From assembly GCA_051002015.1 (NCBI GenBank), contig JBPCMS010000076.1:1-10550 (forward strand): a stretch of DNA of 10,550 nt, read 5' to 3'. The notes beneath the pieces are model-generated. The model was not told where the DNA came from. It saw nothing but the letters and a program-made list of their open reading frames with translations, and did not search any database. The position numbers and the translations under genes are program-made. Source of the stretch: JACDBE01 sp051002015 (lineage in GTDB: Bacteria > Actinomycetota > Acidimicrobiia > Spongiisociales > UBA5794). Shown piece after piece: positions 1 through 9,517 of the stretch. Numbering within the stretch: the first letter of the stretch is position 1; each line of letters opens with the position of its first letter.

Positions 1-4
1 AGCA

Positions 5-99
5 GGGGGGGGGGGTGGTAACCCCCCATGGTCCCACGGAGTTGGGCAGGAACTTTTGGCCCCCCCCCCCCGCCGGGGGGGGGGAGTCCCTCAAGTTCC
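5..99. repeat. G/C homopolymer leader with nested inverted repeats
   Basis: A run of 11 G (5-15) is followed by C6 (25-30). Further on, C12 (60-71), GCC and G10 (75-84) can fold into a stem of about ten G:C pairs with a three-base loop. That stem is enclosed by a perfect 7-bp inverted repeat, GGAACTT (49-55) and AAGTTCC (93-99). The whole lies just upstream of the first gene. It could be a terminator of a gene to the left, a structured leader, or a slippage-prone tract. The exact run lengths may also be unreliable, because such tracts are hard to sequence. Confidence 0.6.
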
Positions 100-123
100 G
101 CTCCGATCGAGGAGCGAGCACCC

Positions 124-738
124 ATGCGTCGCCGTATCGCACTCATCGCCATCTCCGTGGTCGTGGCCGGGTCGTGCGGCGCAGATGGCGATGTCCTGGG
201 TGGCGACTCGACCGAGCCGGTCCCCACCACGCCGCCCCCGGCGGCGACCACGGCGCCTCAGGTGACGACGGTCGCCCCGGCGGACGGGTCCACACCACCC
301 CCCGCAGTCCCCGACCCGGCGCAGGCGGTGCCGGAGATCCTTGCCTTCACCGCCCAGCTGGTCGACGGTGGTTCATTCGACGGCGCCGACCTGGCCGGGC
401 GGGATGTGGTGTTCTGGTTCTGGGCGCCGTGGTGCACCACCTGCGCCGCCGCCGCCTCCGAGGTGGGCGCCGCCGCCGACGCTGCCGGAAGCGACGTGAC
501 CTTTGTCGGGGTCGGGGGGCTGAGCTCGGACGGGGCGGACATGGGGCGGTTCGTCGAGCAGCACGGCGTGGGCGGGTTCGCCCAGTTGGCCGACACCGAC
601 GGCGCCCTCTACACCCGGTTCCGGATCATCCAGCAGCACAGCTTTGCCTTCGTCACCGCCGATGGGGATGTGGAGACGGTGGCGGCATACGGCCGTGACG
701 TCGACATCGCCGAGCTGATCGAGCAGATGTTCGGCTGA
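124..738 (+). CDS. Thioredoxin-fold (TlpA-like) lipoprotein
   Basis: This is a 204-residue predicted exported thiol-disulfide protein. The start at 124 is chosen because GAGGAG (109-114) lies nine bases upstream and because the protein then opens with a signal peptide: three Arg, a hydrophobic stretch, and an AGSC lipobox with Cys18 as the probable lipidated residue. The -3 Ala is not the usual Leu. Residues about 19-65 form a Pro/Thr/Ala-rich linker. The thioredoxin domain follows, with active site WCTTC (Cys104 and Cys107). The segment that normally carries the cis-proline reads QQHSFAFV, with His172 where Pro is expected. The gene overlaps the CcdA gene by one base (TGATG), so the two are probably translationally coupled and work together. 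The likely role is extracytoplasmic reductase or partner of CcdA. Cytochrome c maturation is possible but not shown. An upstream ATG at 28 lies inside the G/C leader and is unlikely. Confidence 0.85.
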   Translation: MRRRIALIAISVVVAGSCGADGDVLGGDSTEPVPTTPPPAATTAPQVTTVAPADGSTPPPAVPDPAQAVPEILAFTAQLVDGGSFDGADLAGRDVVFWFWAPWCTTCAAAASEVGAAADAAGSDVTFVGVGGLSSDGADMGRFVEQHGVGGFAQLADTDGALYTRFRIIQQHSFAFVTADGDVETVAAYGRDVDIAELIEQMFG

Positions 739-1592
739 TGTTGGACGGGCCCTACCCGCTGGCCCTGGCGGCGGGCATGGTGGCGGCGGTCAACCCGTGC
801 GGGTTCGCCCTCCTCCCGGCGTACCTGACCCTGCTCATCGTCGACACCGACGACACCCGTCGATTGTGGGCGGTGGGGCGGGCGCTGCGGATGAGCGCGG
901 CGATGACCGCCGGGTTCGTCGCCGTGTTCGGCCTCTTCGCCGCCGTCGCCGTGCCGCTGACGCTGTCCCTGGAGCGCTACCTCCCCTGGGCCACCATCGT
1001 CATCGGGCTGGTGCTGATCGGGCTCGGGATCCGGCTGCTCACCGGGGGCGAGCTGGTCCTGACCCTGCCCCGGCTGGGCGGCAGCGCCCCGGACCGTTCC
1101 GTCCGGTCGATGGCGGCGTACGGGGTGGTGTACGCCGTCGCCTCGCTCTCGTGCACGGTGGGGCCGTTCCTCGCTATCGTCACCAGCACCACCCTGGCCG
1201 GCAGCGTTCTCGACGGGGTCCTGGTGCTGATCGCCTATGCCCTGGGGATGGGGCTGGTGGTGGGGCTGCTCGCCGTCGCCGTCGCCCTGGCCCGGGAGGG
1301 GGTGCTCGCCCGCACCCGCCGCCTCCTCCCCCACATCAATCGGATCAGCGGCGCCCTGCTCGTCATCGCCGGCGCCTACATCGCCTACTTCGGCTGGTAC
1401 GAGTTGCGGGTGTTCGCCGGGGGCGACACCGGCGATCCCGTCATCGAAGCCGCCGCCCGCATCCAGGGCACCCTGGCCTCGTGGATCACCTCGGCCGGGG
1501 CGTGGTGGCTGCTCGGCGGGCTGGCTGCCCTCCTGGGGTTGGGGTGGTGGGTGGCCCGCCGCTCCGCCCGGCACCGGGTGACCTCCGGCTGA
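738..1592 (+). CDS. ccdA: CcdA/DsbD-type transmembrane electron carrier
   Basis: This 284-residue polytopic membrane protein should pass reducing equivalents from cytoplasmic thioredoxin across the membrane to extracytoplasmic thioredoxin-like proteins. The two cysteines typical of the family are present: Cys21 in the NPCGF motif of the first membrane segment and Cys139 in SCTVGPF of a later one. About seven hydrophobic segments are visible, including an additional C-terminal one at about 253-275 that ends in a basic tail. The length is somewhat above the roughly 240 residues of compact CcdA proteins. The start codon overlaps the stop of the lipoprotein gene, which makes that lipoprotein the most likely partner. 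The family assignment is firm. Whether the target is cytochrome c apoprotein or other thiols cannot be read from the sequence. Confidence 0.9.
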   Translation: MLDGPYPLALAAGMVAAVNPCGFALLPAYLTLLIVDTDDTRRLWAVGRALRMSAAMTAGFVAVFGLFAAVAVPLTLSLERYLPWATIVIGLVLIGLGIRLLTGGELVLTLPRLGGSAPDRSVRSMAAYGVVYAVASLSCTVGPFLAIVTSTTLAGSVLDGVLVLIAYALGMGLVVGLLAVAVALAREGVLARTRRLLPHINRISGALLVIAGAYIAYFGWYELRVFAGGDTGDPVIEAAARIQGTLASWITSAGAWWLLGGLAALLGLGWWVARRSARHRVTSG

Positions 1593-1602
1593 GGAGGGCG
1601 CG

Positions 1603-2727
1603 ATGGAGGGAGGGCCTAGCCTGCGCCCGGTGATCACCGCCGCCGAGATCCACGCCACCCTGCCGGTGATCGACGGGCACAACGACCTCCCGTGGCAGAT
1701 CAGGAAGCGGGCCGGCTCCGATCTGGCCGCCGCCGACCCGAGGCGGCACCTCGACGGCTACCACACCGACTATGACCGGCTCGTCGCCGGCGGCGTGGGC
1801 GGTCAGTTCTGGTCGGTGTACATCCCCAGTACCCAGCCGGACCCGTTCGCCGCCACCCTGGAGCAGATCGACCTGGTGGACCGCATGGTGGCCCTGGCCC
1901 CCGATCGTATGGCCGATGCGGTCACCGCCGCCGAGGTTCGGGCGGTCAGGGGCGAGGGTCGGGTCGCCTCGCTGCGCGGGGCCGAAGGGGGGCACTGCAT
2001 CGAGGGCTCGCTCGACAAGCTGGCCGCCCTCCACGAACGTGGGGTGCGCTACCTCACCCTCACCCACACCGAGACCATCGGCTGGGCCGACTCGGCCACC
2101 GATGAGCCCCGCCATGGGGGACTGACCGGGTTCGGACGCAGGGTCGTCGCCCAGATGAACCGGCTGGGGATGATCGTCGACATCTCCCACGTGTCGCCGG
2201 ACACGATGCGCTCGGCCATCGCCGTCTCCGAGCACCCGGTGATCGCCTCGCACTCGGGCGCATCCGCCATCGCCTCCCACCCCCGCAACGTCCCCGACGA
2301 TGTCCTCGAGCTGATCGCCGGGAACGGCGGGGTGGTGATGGTGCCCTTCTACCCCCCGTTCCTGGTGCCCGCCACCGCCGCCAGGTCGGTTGCGATGGTG
2401 GCCGAGGAGCGCCGGCTGCTGGCCGAACTCGGCGACCCCGACGAGGTCGACCGCATGACCGCCGCCACCAAGACCGGCTGGGACCGCGGCTCGGTGGGGG
2501 ACGTGGTCGACCACATCGAGCACATCGCCCGGGTGGCCGGGGTCGACCATGTCGGGCTCGGCTCCGATTTTGACGGGATCGACATGACCGTGGCCGGGCT
2601 GGAGGATGTCGCCGCCTACCCGGCCATCACCGCCATGCTGCTGGACCGGCGGTGGTCGGAGCGGGCCGTGCGCAAGGTGCTCGGTGACAACGTGCTCGGG
2701 GTGCTCGAGACCGTCACCGGGGGATGA
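1603..2727 (+). CDS. Membrane dipeptidase family protein (peptidase M19)
   Basis: A 374-residue zinc-dependent dipeptidase of the renal dipeptidase family, which hydrolyses dipeptides and in some members related amide substrates. The metal ligands known from human renal dipeptidase are all recognisable: His26 and Asp28 (GHNDLPW), Glu128 (GAEGGH), His196 (DISH) and His217 (SHSGA). The conserved SDFDG motif is at 321-325. No clear signal peptide is visible, so the protein is probably cytoplasmic. The gene begins 10 bases after ccdA. GAGGAGGG at 1591-1598 serves the ATG at 1603 but sits only four bases away. An alternative start is GTG 1630, preceded by TAGCCT at 1617-1622, which would give a 365-residue protein beginning closer to the catalytic domain. 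The family is secure; the substrate and exact start are not. Confidence 0.88.
   Translation: MEGGPSLRPVITAAEIHATLPVIDGHNDLPWQIRKRAGSDLAAADPRRHLDGYHTDYDRLVAGGVGGQFWSVYIPSTQPDPFAATLEQIDLVDRMVALAPDRMADAVTAAEVRAVRGEGRVASLRGAEGGHCIEGSLDKLAALHERGVRYLTLTHTETIGWADSATDEPRHGGLTGFGRRVVAQMNRLGMIVDISHVSPDTMRSAIAVSEHPVIASHSGASAIASHPRNVPDDVLELIAGNGGVVMVPFYPPFLVPATAARSVAMVAEERRLLAELGDPDEVDRMTAATKTGWDRGSVGDVVDHIEHIARVAGVDHVGLGSDFDGIDMTVAGLEDVAAYPAITAMLLDRRWSERAVRKVLGDNVLGVLETVTGG
1617..1622 (+). promoter_or_regulatory. Possible -10 element for a leaderless GTG start at 1630
   Basis: TAGCCT fits the actinobacterial TANNNT -10 pattern and ends seven bases before an in-frame GTG (1630-1632) of the dipeptidase gene. 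Transcription would then start at or next to the GTG. No convincing -35 element is seen. The competing explanation is translation from ATG 1603 using the upstream GAGGAGGG. Confidence 0.3.
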
Positions 2728-2763
2728 CCGCCCGGGGCGGGTCGCATGCCCTCCAGACTCGCC

Positions 2764-2792
2764 TAGTCTCGTCGTCCCGTCTCTCGAAGGAG
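2764..2792 (+). promoter_or_regulatory. Candidate -10 and ribosome binding site of the MMPL gene
   Basis: TAGTCT (2764-2769) is a TANNNT-type hexamer and forms the right arm of a short inverted repeat with AGACT (2755-2759), which could be an operator. AAGGAG (2787-2792) is a strong Shine-Dalgarno site six bases before GTG 2799, and it decides the start of the transporter gene. The ribosome binding site is convincing. The promoter is only suggestive, because no clear -35 element is present. Confidence 0.5.
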
Positions 2793-2798
2793 CCCCCC

Positions 2799-5126
2799 GT
2801 GTTCGCTCGTCTCGGACGCTGGTGCTATCGCAACCGCGGCAAGATCGTCATCGCCTGGTTGGCCGTGTTCATGGGGTCTGGCGCCCTCATGGGGGCGGTC
2901 GGTACCGGGTACAGCACCGAGTTCGCCCTGCCCGACGTGGAGAGCAGGCGCGGCTTCGACCTCCTCGACCAGCATTTCGCCGACTCCTCAGCCGGGGGCG
3001 AGGGCGGGACCATCGTCTTCCGTGCCGAACAGGGCGTGACCGATCCCGAGGTCGAGCGGGCGATGACGGCATACCTGGCCGAGGTCGACCAGATCGATCG
3101 GATCACCGTCACCAGCCCCTACACCCCCGAGGGCGCCCAGCAGATCTCATCGACCGGTCCCGAAGCGGGCAGGATCGCCTACGCCGTGATCGGGGCCCCA
3201 CGCGACATCACCCTCGAGGACGCCGCCGTGGTCGCCCAGGACATGAAGGCGCTGATCCCTGCCGTCGACGGGCTCCAGGTCGAGGTCGGCGGCCAGATCT
3301 TCGCCGAGTTCGTCGTGCCCAGCTCCGAGGCGTTGGGGCTTGCGTTCGCCATCATCGTGCTCATCCTCGCCTTCGGGTCGGTGCTGGCGATGGGTCTCCC
3401 CGTCGGGATCGCCCTGGCTGGGATCGGGGTCGGCTCGATCCTGGCCGGGCTGTTGAGCAACGTGCTGTCGATCCCCGACTTCGCCACCACCGTGGCGGTG
3501 ATGCTCGGTCTCGGGGTGGGCATCGACTACGCCCTGTTCATCGTCACCCGCTTCCGCGAGAACCTGCACCAGGGTGCATCGCTCGAGGATGCCACCGTGA
3601 TCGCCATCGACACCGCCGGGCGGGCGGTCGCCTTCGCCGGATCGACCGTGGTCATCTCGCTGCTCGGGCTGCTGCTGATGAACCTGGCGTTCGTCTCCGG
3701 GATGGCCATCGCCAGCGCCACCGTGGTGGCGGTGACCGCCGCCGCTTCGCTCACCCTGCTCCCCGCCCTGCTCGGCTTCGCCGGCGAGCGAGTCGAGCTG
3801 ACCCGGTGGCGGGGGCTCATCGCCGCCGGGGCGGTGGCGGTGGGCTTGGCCGGCTTTGCCCTCGACCTCCGTCCGGTGATGCTGGCCGGGTTCGGCGCCG
3901 CCGCCCTGGTGCTGCTGCTCAGCTTCGCCTTGGCCCCCCTCCGGGGCGAGGTGCCCCGGCCCGCCCCCAAGCCGCTGCGGGCGACCATCCCCTACCGGTG
4001 GAGCCGCTTCATCCAGCACCGGCCGTGGACCGCGGCCCTGGCCGGGGTGGTGGTGTTGCTGGTGCTCGCCATCCCCTTCTTCGGGCTGCGGCTGGCCTTC
4101 TCCGACGAGGGCAACTTCCCGCCCGACACCACCACCCGCAAGGCGTACGACCTGCTGGCGGTCGGGTTCGGGCCCGGGTTCAACGGACCGCTGCTGCTCG
4201 CCACCGAGATCCCCGCCGGTACCGACCCGGCCTCGCTCGAAGCGGTCACCGCGGCGCTGGCCGCCGACCCGGGGGTCGCCTTCGTCACCCCCGCCTTCCC
4301 CGACGACCCGGAGGCGCCGGCGGCGGCGGTGTGGCGGCTCTTCCCGACAACGGCGCCCCAGGAGGTGGAGACCACCGCGCTGGTCAACCGGCTGCGCGGC
4401 CAGGTGGTCCCCGCCGCCACCGCCGGCACCGGGCTGGACATCGTCGTCTCCGGTGGCGTCGCCGCCGGGGTCGACTTCTCCACCTACCTGACCGAGCGGC
4501 TGCCGGTGTTCATCGCCGTGGTGCTCGGGCTCTCGTTCCTGCTGCTGATGCTGGCCTTCCGCTCGGTCCTGGTGCCACTCAAGGCGGTGGTCATGAACCT
4601 GCTCTCGATCGGCGCCGCCTACGGGGTGGTCACCGCCATCTTCCAGTGGGGATGGCTGGGCGGTGTGATCGGCATCGATCCCGCCCCCATCGAGCCCTTC
4701 GTCCCGATGATGATGTTCGCCATCGTGTTCGGGCTGTCGATGGACTACGAGGTGTTCCTGCTCTCCCGGGTGCGTGAGGAATACCTGCGCACCGGCGACA
4801 GCCGGATGTCGGTTGCCGACGGGCTGGCGGCGACCGCCCGGGTGATCACGGCGGCGGCGGCGATCATGGTGGTGGTGTTCGGCTCGTTCATCGGTGAGCC
4901 CGACCGCCTGATCAAGCTGTTCGGCATCGGGCTGGCCAGCGCCGTGCTGCTCGATGCCACCGTGGTGCGCTTGCTGTTGGTGCCGGCGACCATGGAGCTG
5001 CTCGGCGACAGGAACTGGTGGCTGCCCCGCTGGCTCGACCGGGTCCTCCCCAACATCGACGTCGAGGGCCACGCCCTGGAGGATGCGGGGACCCTCACCG
5101 GAGAGGTCGAGCCCGCCCCGGTCTGA
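2799..5126 (+). CDS. MMPL/RND superfamily transporter
   Basis: This 775-residue inner-membrane protein belongs to the MMPL family, whose actinobacterial members export lipids, lipopeptides or drugs using the proton gradient. GTG 2799 is chosen over the ATG at 2724 because of AAGGAG six bases upstream, and because the protein then begins MFARLGRWCYRNRG, the usual family N-terminus. The two-fold repeat is clear. Membrane segment 1 (about 15-36) is followed by an outer loop and five segments (about 180-328); the second half repeats this pattern. The paired Asp-Tyr motifs that relay protons in MmpL3 are present as Asp243-Tyr244 (GIDYALF) and Asp649-Tyr650 (SMDYEVF). Two extra hydrophobic segments lie between the halves at about 340-381. 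The gap to the dipeptidase gene is 71 bases, so it may be read through or have its own promoter. The substrate is unknown. Confidence 0.9.
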   Translation: MFARLGRWCYRNRGKIVIAWLAVFMGSGALMGAVGTGYSTEFALPDVESRRGFDLLDQHFADSSAGGEGGTIVFRAEQGVTDPEVERAMTAYLAEVDQIDRITVTSPYTPEGAQQISSTGPEAGRIAYAVIGAPRDITLEDAAVVAQDMKALIPAVDGLQVEVGGQIFAEFVVPSSEALGLAFAIIVLILAFGSVLAMGLPVGIALAGIGVGSILAGLLSNVLSIPDFATTVAVMLGLGVGIDYALFIVTRFRENLHQGASLEDATVIAIDTAGRAVAFAGSTVVISLLGLLLMNLAFVSGMAIASATVVAVTAAASLTLLPALLGFAGERVELTRWRGLIAAGAVAVGLAGFALDLRPVMLAGFGAAALVLLLSFALAPLRGEVPRPAPKPLRATIPYRWSRFIQHRPWTAALAGVVVLLVLAIPFFGLRLAFSDEGNFPPDTTTRKAYDLLAVGFGPGFNGPLLLATEIPAGTDPASLEAVTAALAADPGVAFVTPAFPDDPEAPAAAVWRLFPTTAPQEVETTALVNRLRGQVVPAATAGTGLDIVVSGGVAAGVDFSTYLTERLPVFIAVVLGLSFLLLMLAFRSVLVPLKAVVMNLLSIGAAYGVVTAIFQWGWLGGVIGIDPAPIEPFVPMMMFAIVFGLSMDYEVFLLSRVREEYLRTGDSRMSVADGLAATARVITAAAAIMVVVFGSFIGEPDRLIKLFGIGLASAVLLDATVVRLLLVPATMELLGDRNWWLPRWLDRVLPNIDVEGHALEDAGTLTGEVEPAPV

Positions 5127-5140
5127 TCCTGCCGCAATCT

Positions 5141-5192
5141 CGACCGGTGAGCCCCAAACCGACCGTACCGTCGGTCTACGGCTCACCGGTCG
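5141..5192. terminator. Nested hairpin between convergent genes
   Basis: A perfect 13-bp stem, CGACCGGTGAGCC (5141-5153) and GGCTCACCGGTCG (5180-5192), encloses a second perfect 6-bp stem, ACCGAC (5158-5163) and GTCGGT (5170-5175), with small internal loops. It lies 14 bases after the MMPL stop and 13 bases beyond the aconitase stop, so it could terminate both convergent transcripts. No U-tract follows on either strand, which is common for high-GC terminators. The structure is certain; the function is inferred. Confidence 0.75.
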
Positions 5193-5205
5193 GGGATCAG
5201 CTCGG

Positions 5206-7947
<2,742 letters not shown>

Positions 7948-8084
7948 GGTCAGCCTCGCTCTCTCGCCTGTTCCACCATTAGAACCATGGTACCGAGCGA
8001 CCCGGTCCCGATTCCCCGGCTCCCGGCACCCGGCTTGCCGTCGGTGTGAAGATCGGGCGTTCTTGCGACGGCCGACCCAACAGG

Positions 8085-8696
8085 TCAGCTCCCCCAGTAC
8101 CGCTGCTCCCGGAAGGGGTCGCCGTACATGTGGTACCCGTTGCGCTCCCAGAAACCCGGGCTGTCGCCGGAGATGAGGGTGAACCCGGTCACCCACTTCA
8201 CCGACTTCCAGAAGTACAGGTGGGGGACCACCAGCCGCAGCGGCCATCCGTGCTCGGGCTCGAGCGGCTCGCCGTCGTAGGTGTGGGCCAGCAGGTTGCC
8301 GGAGCGGAGCAGGTCCTCGATGGGGAGGTTGGCGGTGAAGCCGTGATAGGCGTTGACCAGCACATGGGTGACGGACGGGTCCGGCTCGATCTGCGCCCAG
8401 ACATCGGTCACCGGCACCCCCTCCCACCTGGTATCGAGCTTGGTCCACTTGGTGACGCAGTGGATGTCGGCGGTGAGCGGCCGGGTCGGGAGCGCCGTGA
8501 ACTCGGGCCAGGTCCACCGCTTCGACTCGCTCACCAGACCGTCGATGGTGAACCGCCAGGTGTCGAGGTCGACGGTGGGCACCACCCCGGCATGAAGCAC
8601 CGGAAACCGCTCGGTGACGTACTGGCCGGGCGGAACCCGCTCGGGATCGATCCCCGCCGCGATCAGCTCGTCCCGCTTGCGGGTGAAGAAGCTCAT
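8085..8696 (-). CDS. Sulfite-oxidase-like molybdopterin oxidoreductase
   Basis: This 203-residue protein carries the molybdopterin-binding domain of the sulfite oxidase/YedY superfamily. The conserved cysteine that ligates molybdenum is Cys80, in DIHCVTKW. Other family stretches are VPVTDVW, NAYHGFTANLPIEDLL and GWPLRLVVPHLYFWKSVKWV. The length corresponds to the single-domain bacterial members, without the dimerisation or heme domains of sulfite oxidase. The N-terminus (MSFFTRKRDEL) shows neither a twin-arginine signal nor a membrane segment, so the protein is probably cytoplasmic and unlike periplasmic YedY (MsrP). ATG 8696 is chosen because the frame upstream has no family similarity and TACGAT lies nine bases before it. 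The substrate is unknown; true sulfite oxidation should not be assumed. Confidence 0.88.
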   Translation of the reverse strand: MSFFTRKRDELIAAGIDPERVPPGQYVTERFPVLHAGVVPTVDLDTWRFTIDGLVSESKRWTWPEFTALPTRPLTADIHCVTKWTKLDTRWEGVPVTDVWAQIEPDPSVTHVLVNAYHGFTANLPIEDLLRSGNLLAHTYDGEPLEPEHGWPLRLVVPHLYFWKSVKWVTGFTLISGDSPGFWERNGYHMYGDPFREQRYWGS

Positions 8697-8705
8697 GACG
8701 GTCGG

Positions 8706-8711
8706 ATCGTA
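8706..8711 (-). promoter_or_regulatory. Candidate -10 for the sulfite-oxidase-like gene
   Basis: On the minus strand TACGAT (TANNNT) ends nine bases before ATG 8696, and no Shine-Dalgarno sequence lies in between. The transcript would have a leader of about zero to three bases. No -35 element is evident. Confidence 0.4.
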
Positions 8712-8760
8712 GCGACGGTGGCGGGCGGCTCCCGGCGGCACAAACCCCGGCGCTGCCTTA

Positions 8761-8840
8761 AGAGCGAGCGCGCATAGGCGCTCGCTCTTGCGCCGTTGTT
8801 GATGGCTCTTCGGCTGACGCCTCATCGCGGTACGGTTGGG
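8761..8840 (+). repeat. 80-base repeat, copy 1, with 11-bp hairpin
   Basis: This element matches the copy at 10345-10424 at 76 of 80 positions without gaps, in the same orientation. Its first 28 bases are a perfect stem-loop, AGAGCGAGCGC - GCATAG - GCGCTCGCTCT (8761-8788), followed by a well conserved 52-base tail containing GATGGCTCTTCGGCTGACGC. Two of the four differences are in the hairpin loop and none is in the stem. No T-run follows the stem, so it is not a classic terminator. This copy lies in the divergent region between the sulfite-oxidase-like gene and the second tlpA-like gene. Confidence 0.85.
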
Positions 8841-8878
8841 GTCCCCAGCCCAACCGCCGAGTCTCCTTCTCTCGGCGG
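8833..8878 (+). promoter_or_regulatory. Two overlapping, mutually exclusive hairpins before the TlpA gene
   Basis: CGGTTGGG (8833-8840) pairs perfectly with CCCAACCG (8849-8856). CCGCCGAG (8854-8861) pairs perfectly with CTCGGCGG (8871-8878). The two stems share bases 8854-8856, so they cannot both form fully. The pair begins inside the end of repeat copy 1 and ends 20 bases before the predicted start of the TlpA-like gene. It may be an attenuator, an operator pair or the end of a small RNA. No function is shown. Confidence 0.5.
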
Positions 8879-8884
8879 AGCCTC

Positions 8885-8890
8885 TAACGT
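8885..8890 (+). promoter_or_regulatory. Candidate -10 of the second TlpA-like gene
   Basis: TAACGT (TANNNT) ends eight bases before ATG 8899 and there is no ribosome binding site between them, so the message may be leaderless or nearly so. The -35 region would fall in the second hairpin just upstream; no consensus is visible there. Confidence 0.4.
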
Positions 8891-8898
8891 CCCGGCTC

Positions 8899-9510
8899 AT
8901 GGACTCCGCTCCGCCGCCTCCCTCGGGTCGTAGCCCGATCCGGCTGCTCCCGTGGCTGCTGGTCGGCATGGTGGTGGTCGGCGCCGCCGTCTGGTACCAG
9001 GTGACGACGCCGGCCGACACCGACCCCACCACCGCCCCGATCGACGGGGTCCGCAGCCTCCAGGAGTTGGCCGAGTCGTCGCCGGACATCCCCGGCACCG
9101 ACGAGCCCGCTCCCGACTTCTCGGTCGAGCTCTTCGGTGGCGGCTCCTTCTCGCTGGCCGATCACCTGGCTACGGACGGCCGACCGGTGATCGTCAACCT
9201 GTGGGCATCGTGGTGCACCCCGTGCCGGCAGGAGATGCCGATCATCGACGCCTTCGCCGCCGCCCATCCGGAGATCGCCGTCATCGGGGTGGCGGTGATG
9301 GACGACATCGGCCTCGCCGGCGAGTTCGCCGAGGAGATCGGGGTGTCGTACCCGCTCGGCTTCGACGACAGGGAGCAGGTGATGGTCGGCTACCGGGTGA
9401 CCGGGCTCCCCGCCACCTTCTGGATCGCCCCCGACGGCACCATCCTCAAACGGCTGTTCGGGGTGGTCACCGCCGAGAGCCTCGAGCAAGACCTGGCCCT
9501 GTTCGGCTGA
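8899..9510 (+). CDS. TlpA-like thiol-disulfide oxidoreductase, membrane-anchored
   Basis: A 203-residue protein with a short cytoplasmic N-terminus, one hydrophobic anchor (about residues 18-33) and an extracytoplasmic thioredoxin domain of the TlpA/ResA type. The domain shows PDFSVELF, then VNLWASWCTPC with active-site Cys106 and Cys109, and the expected cis-proline Pro171 in GLPATFWI followed by APDG. Such proteins usually reduce apocytochrome c or other exported thiols, with electrons from CcdA; a CcdA is encoded at 738-1592 in this window. ATG 8899 is chosen over upstream in-frame TTG 8836, which would start inside the repeat and hairpins and add residues without family character. The stop is seven bases from that of the convergent crotonase gene. 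The partner protein is not defined. Confidence 0.88.
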   Translation: MDSAPPPPSGRSPIRLLPWLLVGMVVVGAAVWYQVTTPADTDPTTAPIDGVRSLQELAESSPDIPGTDEPAPDFSVELFGGGSFSLADHLATDGRPVIVNLWASWCTPCRQEMPIIDAFAAAHPEIAVIGVAVMDDIGLAGEFAEEIGVSYPLGFDDREQVMVGYRVTGLPATFWIAPDGTILKRLFGVVTAESLEQDLALFG

Positions 9511-9517
9511 AGGGCGG

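Noticed and set aside
91..110. Possible sigma-28-like promoter (TCAAG ... CCGATC)
   Set aside because: The spacing between the two parts is far too short for the known flagellar-type promoter.
2606..4777. Long plus-strand frame overlapping the dipeptidase and MMPL genes
   Set aside because: Arg/Gly/Ala-rich shadow frame; the MMPL frame has all family motifs and a strong ribosome binding site.
3147..5186. Long minus-strand frame opposite the MMPL gene
   Set aside because: Composition is His/Gln/Gly/Asp-rich without domains, as expected antisense to a GC-rich membrane protein gene.
8037..8072. 7-bp inverted repeat GCCGTCG/CGACGGC downstream of the sulfite-oxidase-like gene
   Set aside because: The 22-base loop makes it a weak hairpin and such short matches are frequent in this composition.
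7948..8517. N-terminal extension of aconitase in the same frame
   Set aside because: It runs through the intergenic region and the antisense-frame of the sulfite-oxidase-like gene, shows no aconitase similarity, and ATG 7947 has a ribosome binding site and the normal family N-terminus.
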